Below are positions 1 to 8,743 of a stretch of DNA of 64,000 nt, piece after piece; position 1 is the first letter of the stretch; the number at the start of each line of letters is the position of its first letter. This DNA comes from Flavobacteriaceae bacterium. Lineage in GTDB: Bacteria; Bacteroidota; Bacteroidia; Flavobacteriales; Flavobacteriaceae. Location: assembly GCA_947456955.1 (NCBI GenBank), contig CANGTQ010000006.1, forward strand, positions 62,001 to 126,000, written 5' to 3'. The position numbers and the translations under genes are program-made. The notes beneath the pieces are model-generated. The model was given only the letters and a program-made list of their open reading frames with translations, was not told where the DNA came from and made no database searches.

Positions 1-78
1 GTTGGCGGTGCTATTACAGGTTTTTTAATGATGTGGTATTGGAAAAAAAATCAGTTTAATAAAAACCGTTGGGATTAA
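1..78 (+). CDS. rhomboid-family protease, C-terminal end only
   Basis: The window opens inside a reading frame that runs to TAA at 76-78. The visible residues begin VGGAITGFLMMWYWKKNQFN and end in a basic tail. A last membrane helix followed by such a tail is how the first of two tandem rhomboids usually ends in flavobacteria, and the next gene is itself a rhomboid. The active-site part lies outside the window, so the assignment rests on the tail and on context. The next ATG is only 2 nt after the stop, so the two genes are probably cotranscribed. Confidence 0.6.
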   Translation, partial: VGGAITGFLMMWYWKKNQFNKNRWD

Positions 79-80
79 TT

Positions 81-935
81 ATGAATAGTATTATTGATGA
101 TTTAAAATTTCAGTATCGAGTAGGTGGCATTGCTAATAAAATGATTTATTGGAATGTTGGTTTCTTTCTGTTGTCTATTATTTTTTTCTACCAATTTAAG
201 TCTGGTGTTTTTGATTTTCCTAATTGGTTAGCGATTTCATCTGAACCAACATTATTTTTAACAAGACCTTGGACATTGTTGACGTACGCTTTTTTCCATT
301 ATGGATTTTTGCATTTGTTTTTCAACATGATGGTTTTGAATTTTTCCAGTCGATTATTTCTAACCTTTTTTACCCAAAAACAGTATTTAGGGTTATACAT
401 TCTTAGTGCTATTTTTTCGGGATTGTGTTTTGTGTTTAGTTTTTATTTTTTGCATCAAACTTCAAGCATGGTTGGTGCTTCAGCGGCAATAATGGCATTG
501 TTGGTAGCAACAACAACATACCAACCTTTGATGGAAATTCGATTGCTGTTAATTGGAAATGTAAAGCTTTGGCACATAACAGCTGTACTACTTTTATTGG
601 ATTTACTTCAAATTCAAATGAATAATACGGGTGGACACATAGCCCATTTGAGCGGAGCATTTTTTGGTTATATTTACATCAAGCTTTTGCAAAACGGAAC
701 CGATTTGAGTCGGATTGTAGATTTAGTATTGAATCTATTTAATAAAAAGCAATCAACGCCTTTCAGAAAAGTGCATGTAAATCCCAAAAAACCTGCTGCT
801 AAAAGGGAAAGTAAGATTGTTATTAAAGACAAAACACAACAGCAATTGGACGAGATTTTAGATAAAATCAGCCAATCTGGTTATGATAGTTTAACAGCTG
901 AAGAAAAAGAGTTTCTGTTTAAGGCTGGGAAATAA
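81..935 (+). CDS. rhomboid family intramembrane serine protease
   Basis: This is an integral membrane serine protease that would cleave transmembrane segments within the bilayer. The catalytic serine is seen in VGASAA (S134 when counted from the ATG at 81), and the partner histidine in the late helix in GGHIAHLSGAFFG (H189). The FFHYGFLHLFFNM segment near residue 71 is the usual rhomboid loop/helix 2 region. The last 80 residues are a soluble charged tail. A TTG at 69 is in frame, but it overlaps the upstream gene; the ATG at 81, just after that stop, is preferred. It is the second of two tandem rhomboid genes. The substrate cannot be predicted. Confidence 0.9.
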   Translation: MNSIIDDLKFQYRVGGIANKMIYWNVGFFLLSIIFFYQFKSGVFDFPNWLAISSEPTLFLTRPWTLLTYAFFHYGFLHLFFNMMVLNFSSRLFLTFFTQKQYLGLYILSAIFSGLCFVFSFYFLHQTSSMVGASAAIMALLVATTTYQPLMEIRLLLIGNVKLWHITAVLLLLDLLQIQMNNTGGHIAHLSGAFFGYIYIKLLQNGTDLSRIVDLVLNLFNKKQSTPFRKVHVNPKKPAAKRESKIVIKDKTQQQLDEILDKISQSGYDSLTAEEKEFLFKAGK

Positions 936-988
936 GTTTCATTATTCAGTCACAGTTTTCAGATATAGAAATAAACCTTAAAAAATAA

Positions 989-2038
989 ATGAAGAAACTT
1001 TCGTGGTTTAATAAAGTAATATTTGCATTCAATATAGTTATTACTATGTTAACTGTTGTTGCTTATGTTTTACCATTTTTGGCACCCAAAATGTTTCCAT
1101 TACTTTCGGTTCTAACCTTAATTTTACCACTATTTCTTATTTTAAACGCATTATTTTTTATTTATTGGTTGCTACAATTAAAGCGTCAAGTTATTCTTTC
1201 CGGATTCATACTATTAGTTGGAATCACTTTCATCAATAAATTCTATAAGTTTTCTTCCAGAGATATCGAAGCAACAGAAAAAGATTTTACGGTAATGAGT
1301 TATAATGTTCGCTTGTTTAACTTGTTTGATTGGATTGATAATAATGATGTAGGCAACACGATCTTGAGTTTTATTAATGAACAAAATCCAGATATTTTAT
1401 GTATTCAGGAATATTCGGAAAATGCTAAAGTTGATTTAAGAGTTTACAAGTATAAAGCTATCTTTATGGAAGGCAAGAAAATAAAGACGGGACAAGCTAT
1501 TTTCTCCAAGTTTCCAATTTTTAATCAAGGCAATTTTAAAATTCCAGCAGCGGGAAACAATATCATTTATGCCGATATTAAAAGGGGAAAAGATACAATC
1601 AGAGTGTATAATATTCATTTGCAATCCATCAAAATTTCGCCTGATGTAAATGAGATTTCGGAACATGTGGATTCGATAAATCAAAACAAATCTCAGCAAG
1701 TTTTTAACCGAATTCGCGATGCTTTTAAGAAGCAGGAACAACAGGCCGAAATTTTAGTAAATCATAAAAACGGTTGTAAATATCCAGTGATTATTTGTGG
1801 AGATATGAATAACAGTCCCTTTTCATATGTTTATCGCAATATCAAATCAGACCTAAATGATTGCTTTGAACAAGCTGGAAACGGTTTTGGACAAACCTAT
1901 AAATTCAAGTATTATCCAGCCCGAATTGACTATATTTTTGCCAGTAAAAAGATGGAAGTAAAAAGTTTTACAACTTTTGCTCAATTTGAATACTCCGATC
2001 ACTTTCCTGTGATGACGAGATTAAGTTTTATCGAATAG
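989..2038 (+). CDS. endonuclease/exonuclease/phosphatase family protein
   Basis: This is a 349 aa membrane-anchored metallophosphoesterase of the EEP fold (the DNase I / AP endonuclease / sphingomyelinase superfamily). Two or three hydrophobic helices fill residues 10-90. The catalytic domain follows, with the expected ordered motifs: MSYNVRLFN, DILCIQEYS (metal-binding Glu), ICGDMNNSP (Asp and Asn) and the final RIDYIFAS ... YSDHFPV (the catalytic Asp-His pair). The membrane anchor places the active domain at the envelope. In Bacteroidetes such proteins often sit beside rhomboid genes. Substrate unknown: nucleic acid, phospholipid and inositol phosphates are all possible. The gene follows the rhomboid by 53 bp on the same strand. 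Confidence 0.88.
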   Translation: MKKLSWFNKVIFAFNIVITMLTVVAYVLPFLAPKMFPLLSVLTLILPLFLILNALFFIYWLLQLKRQVILSGFILLVGITFINKFYKFSSRDIEATEKDFTVMSYNVRLFNLFDWIDNNDVGNTILSFINEQNPDILCIQEYSENAKVDLRVYKYKAIFMEGKKIKTGQAIFSKFPIFNQGNFKIPAAGNNIIYADIKRGKDTIRVYNIHLQSIKISPDVNEISEHVDSINQNKSQQVFNRIRDAFKKQEQQAEILVNHKNGCKYPVIICGDMNNSPFSYVYRNIKSDLNDCFEQAGNGFGQTYKFKYYPARIDYIFASKKMEVKSFTTFAQFEYSDHFPVMTRLSFIE

Positions 2039-2063
2039 CTTTAAATTTTCGAAATACGATAGC

Positions 2064-2504
2064 ATGAAAAATTCACGCCCAATTTCTCTCGATTTTCAAA
2101 TAGTATTGGATTCTAAAGAGCAAAGCTTAATTTCTCTTTTTGAAGATTTAAGAGAATATCTTTTAGAATTGTATCCAGATTCTAATGAATTACTATACCA
2201 TACACATGCACTTACTTCAGTTTTTTCAATATCAGAAAAACTTTCGGATGCCTTTTGCATGATTCCCATTTATACTAATCACTTGAATTTGGGTTTTAAT
2301 AAAGGAACACTTCTAAAGGATCCAGATAAAATACTAACCGGAACCGGAAAGTTAATACGACATATCGATGTTAAATCGCCTGAAGATTACAGAAATCCAA
2401 CGGTCAAGACTCTGATACAGGAAGCGATTCGTTTTGCGATTACGGATATGGATAAACCAACAAATTCAATTGGAGTAACGATTTCGAAAATCAGTAAAAA
2501 CTAA
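2064..2504 (+). CDS. DUF1801-like protein
   Basis: This is a 146 aa soluble protein without signal peptide or membrane helix. Its pattern resembles the DUF1801/YdhG family: an early acidic helix, a central strand-turn with FCMIPIYTNHLNLGFNKG, then GTGKLIRHIDVKSPED and a final helix. The LNLGF...G...L.GTGK..RH order is what is normally seen in that family, whose function is not established. It starts 25 bp after the EEP gene on the same strand and may be cotranscribed. It is convergent with the WbqC-like gene, and only 11 bp separate the two stops. Confidence 0.6.
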   Translation: MKNSRPISLDFQIVLDSKEQSLISLFEDLREYLLELYPDSNELLYHTHALTSVFSISEKLSDAFCMIPIYTNHLNLGFNKGTLLKDPDKILTGTGKLIRHIDVKSPEDYRNPTVKTLIQEAIRFAITDMDKPTNSIGVTISKISKN

Positions 2505-2515
2505 TGTAGAAAAGG

Positions 2516-3130
2516 CTAAAGCTCTTGTTTCTTCAAATAATCCAAAGCATATCTTCCTTCGTTGAATAGTAAATCCAAAATCGAAAGGTTGTTCAGATAG
2601 CCATGCTTATCACCGAAAACTTGAGTATAAGGTTCAAAAATCGAAGTATCTTTTTTACCGTTGATTAGATTTCTGTAATCGCTTTTGTCTGTTACTTCAT
2701 GAAAATATTCGGTAGTTTCGTCATAATCGAATTCCAATCGCAAACACTTAGAAACAATTGCCATCGTTTCCATATTTAAATCCATCAAATAATTGTGTTT
2801 CTTTTGAAAAATAGGTAGTATGTCATCTTCAAAATACTCAAAGAAAGGCGAAGTCCTATAGGCAGCTTCCAAAGATTTGAAGTGTTGTTTTTGCCAATCA
2901 AAATCATTCTCAATTTTGACTTCCTTGATGCGTTGATGTCTTTCTTTATTATGTTTAACCGGAACATTCAATAGCTGAATTCCATTTGGACTATAGATGT
3001 ACATTCGGTTACGGTTGGTTTGCTTCTGAAAATTATCTTCCACTTCAAAAGTTACAATATTCGCCTTCGCAATAGCCACAAAATGGCTGATAGAAGGGAA
3101 GTAGCTTGGATGGATTAAGATGTTGTTCAT
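2516..3130 (-). CDS. WbqC-like family protein
   Basis: This is a 204 aa cytoplasmic protein starting MNNILIHPSYFPSISHFVAI. The N-terminal P-SYFPS, the NRNRMYIYSPNG...LLNVPVKH stretch and the YRTSPFFEYFEDDI segment are characteristic of the WbqC family, named for proteins near O-antigen biosynthesis clusters. The biochemical role is still unproven. In many Flavobacteriaceae a wbqC-like gene lies directly downstream of lepB, as here, on the same strand and 60 bp after the lepB stop. It is likely a core gene rather than island cargo. Confidence 0.85.
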   Translation of the reverse strand: MNNILIHPSYFPSISHFVAIAKANIVTFEVEDNFQKQTNRNRMYIYSPNGIQLLNVPVKHNKERHQRIKEVKIENDFDWQKQHFKSLEAAYRTSPFFEYFEDDILPIFQKKHNYLMDLNMETMAIVSKCLRLEFDYDETTEYFHEVTDKSDYRNLINGKKDTSIFEPYTQVFGDKHGYLNNLSILDLLFNEGRYALDYLKKQEL

Positions 3131-3190
3131 GGTTTATGGTTTATTGTTTTTTGTTTATGGTTAAAAACTATAAACCACAAACTATAAACA
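3131..3190. repeat. AT-rich intergenic repeat with hairpin
   Basis: This 60 bp gap between lepB and the WbqC-like gene consists of repeated GTTTATGGTT / AACTATAAAC units in both orientations. One pair forms a hairpin, GTTTATGGTT against AACTATAAAC with a short A-rich loop, flanked by T-runs. It could attenuate transcription between the two genes or be a small dispersed intergenic repeat. Confidence 0.4.
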
Positions 3191-4744
3191 TCAAACTTTA
3201 CTAGCTTTTCTCTTTTTCCAGAAATATTCCCCAACAAAATACAAAGCTAATAGTCCAAGGAAATATTTGAAATAGGATTGTGGTTGTCCGTCGCCTCCAA
3301 CGGTGGTAAATAATCTTTCCCAACGGATCTTGTTAATTCCTTTTCCGTTAGTATCCCAACTCATCCATATGAACACAGGTTTTCCTACGATGTGATCTTC
3401 CGGAACATAGCCCCAATAGCGGCTGTCTTCAGAGTTATGACGATTGTCTCCCATCATCCAATAGTAGTTTTGCTTAAATGTATATGAGGTAACTTTTTTA
3501 TCATTTATATAAATTTCATTACCCACAACTTTTAAATCGTTCTTTTCATAAACTGATATGATTCTTTTATAGAAAGGAAGTGTTTTCAGATTTAAAGCCA
3601 CTGTTTTTCCTGCTTGTGGAATGTAAATTGGACCAAAATTATCGCCATTCCAATTTGGATTGTGCGAGAAAATATTAGGCTCTCCTTGTTTGGCAACAAT
3701 TTGTGTAACCGACTTAATTCCGGAAATACTTCTTAAAGTAGCTGCGCCGGCTTTGGTTAACGCTCTTAGATATAAAGTATCTCTTGTTTCTGTTTTAAAA
3801 CCTGCGCCATCTGTAGATCCTATTTGATTTAATAAATATTCAAAATCAAGGTCCGGATTATTCATATCATAAGTTACTGCATAAGAATACTGAGTTTTCG
3901 CTCTTTCAGGTAAAATCAATTCTTTTCCATTAATGTAAACAGTGCCATTCTTTATTTGCAAAGAATCTCCTGGAGTTCCTTGGCAACGTTTTACATAATT
4001 TGATTTTTTATCTACTGGTTTTAAAATGCTTCTTCCCGATGTATCAAAGAATTTATAAACGGTATCAGCGGGCCAGTTGAAAACTACAATGTCATTCTTT
4101 TCTACTTTTTGAAAACTGGGAAATCTGAAATAAGGCAATTGTGGCCAACTTAAATAGGACTTAGTTTTAATAATTGGCAAAGTATCGTGAACCATTGGTG
4201 CAGCTACTGTAGTCATTGGTGTTCTAGCACCATAATGAAATTTACTTACAAAAAGAAAGTCTCCAATCAGTAATGATTTTTCTAAAGATGAAGTTGGAAT
4301 GGTGTAGGGTTGCATCACATAAGTATGTACCAAAGTCGCGACAACAATAGCAAAAAGTAAAGAACTTACAGTGTCTCCGGTTTTTGTTTTGGCAACCAAA
4401 CTTCTGTCTGCAATGTATTTCACATCTTGTGTATAATTGATATAATAAATATAAAAACCACAAGTGAGTATACCTAACCAAGTGTCAATGGTTGAATTTT
4501 TACCAAAACTTCTCAAGGTTTCTATCCAAACTACAGGAAACATTATCAGGTTGATGATTGGTATGAATAGGAGGAATGTCCACCAAGTTGGTCTGTTGAT
4601 GATTTTCATCAAAACAATCGAATTGTAAACAGGGATAAAGGCTTCCCAAGATTTTCTTCCTGCGTTTACATATAATTTACAGGTTCCAAGACCGTGAATT
4701 ATTTGGACAAGAAGAAAAAATATAAACCAATGAAATAGAGACAT
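3191..4744 (-). CDS. lepB: signal peptidase I (LepB), long Bacteroidetes form
   Basis: This enzyme removes signal peptides from secreted proteins at the outer face of the inner membrane. At 517 aa it is the long Bacteroidetes form, with several N-terminal membrane helices (residues 1-110) before the catalytic domain. The nucleophile is in YTIPTSSLEKSLLIGD (S153 by the family pattern). The general-base lysine is in NYVKRCQGTPGDSLQI, and the conserved box MMGDNRHNSEDSRYWG follows near residue 430. A long insertion between these boxes is usual in this phylum. A C-terminal helix ends in a basic tail. In many flavobacteria dapB lies upstream of lepB. Here accessory DNA begins within about 100 bp of the lepB start, which makes this the edge of the island. 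Confidence 0.95.
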   Translation of the reverse strand: MSLFHWFIFFLLVQIIHGLGTCKLYVNAGRKSWEAFIPVYNSIVLMKIINRPTWWTFLLFIPIINLIMFPVVWIETLRSFGKNSTIDTWLGILTCGFYIYYINYTQDVKYIADRSLVAKTKTGDTVSSLLFAIVVATLVHTYVMQPYTIPTSSLEKSLLIGDFLFVSKFHYGARTPMTTVAAPMVHDTLPIIKTKSYLSWPQLPYFRFPSFQKVEKNDIVVFNWPADTVYKFFDTSGRSILKPVDKKSNYVKRCQGTPGDSLQIKNGTVYINGKELILPERAKTQYSYAVTYDMNNPDLDFEYLLNQIGSTDGAGFKTETRDTLYLRALTKAGAATLRSISGIKSVTQIVAKQGEPNIFSHNPNWNGDNFGPIYIPQAGKTVALNLKTLPFYKRIISVYEKNDLKVVGNEIYINDKKVTSYTFKQNYYWMMGDNRHNSEDSRYWGYVPEDHIVGKPVFIWMSWDTNGKGINKIRWERLFTTVGGDGQPQSYFKYFLGLLALYFVGEYFWKKRKASKV

Positions 4745-4844
4745 GATGTTGAGTTTAAAAGTTTATGAGTGTATAAGTTTATTTATGATATAATTTGTTA
4801 CAATTTTTATAAAGAATATAGAAAATAGAGCATAGAAAATAGAC

Positions 4845-5042
4845 TTACTCCAATCCGTTTTGAAACGACATTGTCATTCTCTGAAATTCTTCTATTTTTA
4901 ATTCTAGTTTTTGAAATGTAGTTTCGATTATATATTTTCTATGTTTTGCAACGATTAATTGTGTTATCAATTCAAAAGATGATCCTAAAGAAATATCTAA
5001 AAAATGACTAAATGATTTATCTGTTCTAGAGATTGTAACATG
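4845..5042 (-). pseudogene. four-helix bundle (23S rRNA IVP-like) protein, 3' fragment
   Basis: Reading the minus strand from about 5040 to the TAA at 4845-4847 gives SRTDKSFSHFLDISLGSS, then a helix with FELITQLIVAKHRKYI, and an end at ...MSFQNGLE. This is the C-terminal half of the four helix bundle family first described from 23S rRNA intervening sequences. No start codon is available: the frame is closed upstream by the stop of the next gene (5043-5501). It is therefore a 5'-truncated remnant, and marks a break where island DNA joined the lepB flank. Confidence 0.7.
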
Positions 5043-5501
5043 TTAATATGGATTGGGATTATTCAAATTGGCAGGTAAAATATTCTGTATATGTAGTCTG
5101 AAAGATTCTTTAAACTTATTTGTATTTTCAGGATTGTCAAACCATTTTCTATGTAAAGAATTTTCTGTATCAATAACTACTGACCATGTTTTCATTAGTT
5201 CAACATCTCCTTTATCAAAAATTGTTTCACAAAAATTCCAACTTATAAATGCATATATTTCATATCTTATTTTTTCGTTTTCTGAAAATGAATTTACATA
5301 ATCATTGGTCAAAATAGGATTTCGAAATGATGGATTTTCCATTCCTGTTTTTAAAATATCTAAATAAGTTGCATCAAAAATATCATATGAGTTACTTGAT
5401 TTATCCTTGTACCATAAAATAATATAAAGTAAAATTGCGATTCCAGCTAAAATTGTTGCAGTAGAACTAACTATTAAGTTCCAAAATTCGATTGTTGTCA
5501 T
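5043..5501 (-). CDS. hypothetical membrane-anchored protein
   Basis: This is a 152 aa protein with one N-terminal membrane helix (about residues 8-30, rich in Ala/Ile/Leu) ending in WYKDKSS, followed by a soluble helical domain containing WNFCETIFDKGDVELMKTW. The layout, an N-terminal anchor plus about 120 helical residues, resembles DUF4760-type proteins, but I cannot assign a family with confidence. Its start overlaps the stop of the GNAT gene by 4 bp (ATGA), so the two are translationally coupled. Function unknown. Confidence 0.65.
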   Translation of the reverse strand: MTTIEFWNLIVSSTATILAGIAILLYIILWYKDKSSNSYDIFDATYLDILKTGMENPSFRNPILTNDYVNSFSENEKIRYEIYAFISWNFCETIFDKGDVELMKTWSVVIDTENSLHRKWFDNPENTNKFKESFRLHIQNILPANLNNPNPY

Positions 5502-6181
5502 AAAATGATTTTATTGTTAAATGAAATTTTATCAGGTGTATTTTTTAAGATTGAAACTAACAAATTATTATTTTCTGTTTTACCATATAAATCTTTATAA
5601 AGTTGCTTAATTAATTTTTCGATTTTTTCAAATTCTATCATGTTTTTTTGATATTTTGGAGAAATCATAAGTATCATTTCGGTTGGGGCAGTGTCATTTA
5701 AAGAGGGCAGCATGTATGGTATTTCATTTAAAACGTATGCTCCATTTCTTATATAAAAGTTAATTCTTTTTTTTCTTATATCTTTGTTATTTCCGAATAA
5801 ATAATTTTCAACTTCGATAACCATGTATTTTTTGCATTTATTTATCTTATTAGTGAGATATTTAAATAATATAGTGCCGAACTTATTGTTTCTATATTCT
5901 TTAGCAACTGCCATATAGTCTAAAAGCACAAATTCCAACTCTTTAAAGTCCCACAATAAAGCCATACATATTACATCTTCATTTAAAAGCCCGACAAATA
6001 AGTTAGATGTTGAATCTGTTATTCTTTTTTTAATTAATGATATTGGCTGTTTCTCATTTGATGGAAAAGATTCATTATAGATATTAATTGCATTTGCAAA
6101 ATGAATGTCATTGATGTCTAATATTTGATGAAAAGATAGTTTTGTTTTAATATTTAATTTATTATTTGTCATTTGTCCCAT
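5498..6181 (-). CDS. GNAT family N-acetyltransferase
   Basis: This protein of about 227 aa is predicted to transfer an acetyl group from acetyl-CoA to an unknown amine. The GNAT order is visible: IYNESFPSNEKQPI near the N-terminus, the ELEFVLLDYMAVAKEYRNNKFGTILF strand-loop-helix that corresponds to motif A (the acetyl-CoA pyrophosphate loop, here R-N-N-K-F-G), then KYMVIEVENY and RINFYIRNGAY typical of motif B. A further ATG at 6197-6199 falls inside the palindromic boundary repeat, so the ATG at 6179-6181, with AAGG upstream, is preferred. It is coupled to the membrane-anchored gene at 5043-5501. A toxin-antitoxin or resistance role is possible but not shown. Confidence 0.75.
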   Translation of the reverse strand: MGQMTNNKLNIKTKLSFHQILDINDIHFANAINIYNESFPSNEKQPISLIKKRITDSTSNLFVGLLNEDVICMALLWDFKELEFVLLDYMAVAKEYRNNKFGTILFKYLTNKINKCKKYMVIEVENYLFGNNKDIRKKRINFYIRNGAYVLNEIPYMLPSLNDTAPTEMILMISPKYQKNMIEFEKIEKLIKQLYKDLYGKTENNNLLVSILKNTPDKISFNNKIIL

Positions 6182-6194
6182 GTATTTAACCTTG

Positions 6195-6420
6195 TTCATA
6201 ACGGTTTGGGTCTAGCCAATTTTGCCAGTGTTACTAACGCGGCAGACAATATTGCTTACACGATTTGTTTGCCCTGTATCCGCAGGAAACACCCCGAAAG
6301 CCCTTTAAATAGTTCAAAAATACAAATTTTGGCTATAAATACTAATTTTGGGTTGTTATTTTTCCAGAGGCTGTATATCCCTTACGAGTGGATTAACAAA
6401 CCGAATTGTTAGCACGAAGC
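6195..6420. repeat. cassette-boundary-like repeat, interrupted copy
   Basis: The left edge reads CATAACGGTTTGGG and the right edge CCGAATTGTTAGCACG. These match the edges of the other boundary repeats of this region (CATAACGTTTTGG... on the left, ...CGCTGTTAGCAC on the right). The inner sequence is longer and less conserved than in the best copies. The group II intron remnant starts directly at its right edge. No gene is seen within it. Confidence 0.5.
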
Positions 6421-6615
6421 AAGATGGTTTACTGTGAGGTTTTTACTGAAGGAAGTCAAACGGCAAAAGTATTTAATTCGCTTGACAGCCAAGAAAATAC
6501 CTATATGTGGAGCAGAACTCGAAAACGCACTTGGGCAATAGCCCAAATTCCCATTTTAGGAACAACCATTACTTTAAAACGCTTGTTAAAAAAAGGATTC
6601 CAATCTTTAAAGTAA
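6420..6615 (+). pseudogene. group II intron-encoded protein, C-terminal fragment
   Basis: The plus strand encodes NTYMWSRTRKRTWAIAQIPI followed by LGTTITLKRLLKKGFQSLK and a stop. This matches the C-terminal end of group II intron maturase/reverse transcriptases, where a TRKGxWAxAxSPIL-x-TTIT-x-x-RL pattern is usual. Nothing of the RT or maturase domains remains upstream; the frame opens only inside the boundary repeat. It is therefore a 5'-truncated intron ORF, and the RNA-like sequence at 6640-6728 supports this. Not functional. Confidence 0.65.
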
Positions 6616-6639
6616 ATCTAAATTCAACTTAACCCATTA

Positions 6640-6728
6640 CTTTGTGAACCGTCGAGTTCATGAATTGAAGGCTCGATGGTGTGAGGATTTCTCCCTTTCA
6701 GTTTCTGGCAGTGCAGTCGACTCTATTG
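6640..6728 (+). ncRNA. group II intron 3' end (domains V/VI) remnant
   Basis: Directly after the maturase fragment, GAACCGTCGAG pairs with CTCGATGG and is followed by TGTGAGG. This is the layout of domain V plus linker at the 3' end of bacterial group II introns. A second imperfect stem-loop (CTCCC...) ending in GACTCTATT looks like domain VI and the 3' splice end. Only the 3' part of the intron is present, so it cannot self-splice. Confidence 0.6.
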
Positions 6729-6781
6729 GCGGTTCGTTTTTTTTGTCATTTTCTTTCATTTCATCTTTGTCGAGACTTTTT

Positions 6782-8743
6782 TTATTCTGATGTTGTGTAG
6801 TGTTTTTGTAAAGTTGTTATCATTTCGTCTTGGTGTTTTTTTATGTTTTCAATTCCCCATCTATTAATATCTTGAGATGAATAGATTTTTGACAATTTTA
6901 GTGAGTCATAAGTCTGCTTATTGTCAAAGTCCACTTTTTTCTTTCTAACGTCTTGATTGTTGTATGAGGAATTTTCACCTACGGATAACAAACCTAAATT
7001 ACCAAAACTGTTCAACCAATCCGATTCAGTATTTGTTAATTTATTTCCGAATTCGTGGTTTTGTGGAAAAACGTGTTCTACTGAATTTTTGGATATTATT
7101 CTGAAATGTTTTACTCTATTGTCATTTTTATCCCAATTTTTCCAAAGTAAATACTCTAATTTGTAAAACCAATAATGATTAAAACTTGTGCCGAGTGTTT
7201 CATTTAGAATATTCAAAGCGTTTAAGTCAACTTTTCCATTGCGTTTTTCTGAATTAACTAATTCTAACGAAATTTCTTTTTTATCCCCAGGCAACATTAA
7301 GTTATCGATCTTTTCTAATTCCGAAAGAATTTGTTCATTATTTAAACTTTCATTTTCTAACAAATAATATAAAAATGGTGTAAGCCAGTACTGTTGTGTA
7401 AAACCTCCCGTAAAATACAAAACCGATTGAAGCATTTGCGAAGCTGAATAAGGCGAGTTGGTTCTTGAAAAATAGTTTTTATCGTAGGTGGATGATGTAC
7501 AACGGCTTCTACTTGTCGTAATATCTGTTAAAAGTAATTTTTCGTCTGTATCATCATCTTCTTCAATTCGCCATTTCACAATGTATTTATCAAACGCATA
7601 ACGAACTTTCCATAGCAATTCAAAAAAAGATTCTGTTTCTTCAGTGTTAGAAAACGTATCTATTTTTATAGTTGAAAGTAATGTTTTCGGGTCTATTGCA
7701 TGCTCGAAATTTTTGCGTTTTTTTTGCAAATTGAATATTCTGTAGGTGTGAATTAGCAATATGTTAAAAGAAATAATAGATCGACATTTTGAAGTGTTTT
7801 CTGTAATTGCGGTATCTGTTTTTATTTCTACTACTTCGTTCTTGATTATCTCACTGATTGTTTTTGACTGATGATTACTTTCAGAACTGCTGGAATTTTC
7901 GTTTGTAGAAAAAAACGTTGTGTCGTAAAATTTAAAATTTTCGGACTTGATATTTGCTCTTTCAATATTGAAAACGTCAGCAACATTTTTTTCAAAATAA
8001 TTACTCATATCCTCACATGCTTCCCAGATTTTTGAATATTTTATTCTTGAATTTTTACTCACTTTTTCAAGCAGTCGTGCTTTTAAAATATCGGACTGTT
8101 GAAGTTGTATGCCCGATGTCCCCAATGCTGTAAATAAGGCATTTAAATCTGTGTTTTTAGGCGCAACATTAAAAACAAAGCGTACATTTTTATATATGTA
8201 ATTACCAAAATTAGCACGTTGGTCTTCCTTTATTTCTGATGTAATAAAGTGCTTTATGGTTTCAACGCCTTTGGATATAAATTTTAAAAATTCTTTTTCG
8301 CTAACGTCTGAAAACTTTAAGTATGAACTATTATCCATTAAACCTTTTAAATAATTGGCTACCTCTATGCGTATATCAAAATCAAAACGAATGTCTTTGG
8401 TTTTATTCGGGTAAGTTATCTCTAAATAATCAATCATTTCTGTTTTGATGTCCAATAACTGAAAGGCATTGGCAATAAGCCAAAATGTAGTAAAACGTTG
8501 TTGTCCGTCTATCAATTCGTATTGGTTTTCACGAATTTTATTTGATGCTTTAATCACATAAGTATTCCCTACAAAATAATTTGAATTTTCGAAATTGGCA
8601 TTAAAAGTATTTAATATGTCACCTAAAAGTTTTTTTATTTCTTCATCGTCCCAAACATAAGGTCGTTGATAAACGGGAATAATAAACTCGTAATTGTCGG
8701 CTACAATTTCTTCAACTGTTTTTATGTAGGTATTAAATTTCAT
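6782..8743 (-). CDS. DUF262 + DUF1524 protein (GmrSD-like, type IV restriction type)
   Basis: This is a 653 aa protein. The N-terminal DUF262 domain (ParB/sulfiredoxin-like NTPase fold) shows IIPVYQRPYVWDDEEI near residue 21 and the hallmark LIDGQQRFTT near residue 76. The C-terminal DUF1524 HNH-like nuclease domain shows SVEHVFPQNHE and a later N-x-x-N helix region. In GmrSD enzymes these domains use NTP to cleave modified phage DNA, so a restriction role is likely but inferred. Its start overlaps the end of the second DUF262 gene by 11 bp, indicating one operon and probably one complex. It lies in the minus-strand cassette region. Confidence 0.85.
   Translation of the reverse strand: MKFNTYIKTVEEIVADNYEFIIPVYQRPYVWDDEEIKKLLGDILNTFNANFENSNYFVGNTYVIKASNKIRENQYELIDGQQRFTTFWLIANAFQLLDIKTEMIDYLEITYPNKTKDIRFDFDIRIEVANYLKGLMDNSSYLKFSDVSEKEFLKFISKGVETIKHFITSEIKEDQRANFGNYIYKNVRFVFNVAPKNTDLNALFTALGTSGIQLQQSDILKARLLEKVSKNSRIKYSKIWEACEDMSNYFEKNVADVFNIERANIKSENFKFYDTTFFSTNENSSSSESNHQSKTISEIIKNEVVEIKTDTAITENTSKCRSIISFNILLIHTYRIFNLQKKRKNFEHAIDPKTLLSTIKIDTFSNTEETESFFELLWKVRYAFDKYIVKWRIEEDDDTDEKLLLTDITTSRSRCTSSTYDKNYFSRTNSPYSASQMLQSVLYFTGGFTQQYWLTPFLYYLLENESLNNEQILSELEKIDNLMLPGDKKEISLELVNSEKRNGKVDLNALNILNETLGTSFNHYWFYKLEYLLWKNWDKNDNRVKHFRIISKNSVEHVFPQNHEFGNKLTNTESDWLNSFGNLGLLSVGENSSYNNQDVRKKKVDFDNKQTYDSLKLSKIYSSQDINRWGIENIKKHQDEMITTLQKHYTTSE

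Noticed and set aside
6406..6615. Intact 69 aa protein on the plus strand
   Set aside because: The start codon lies in repeat DNA, and the meaningful part is the tail of a group II intron protein. It is annotated as a pseudogene fragment.
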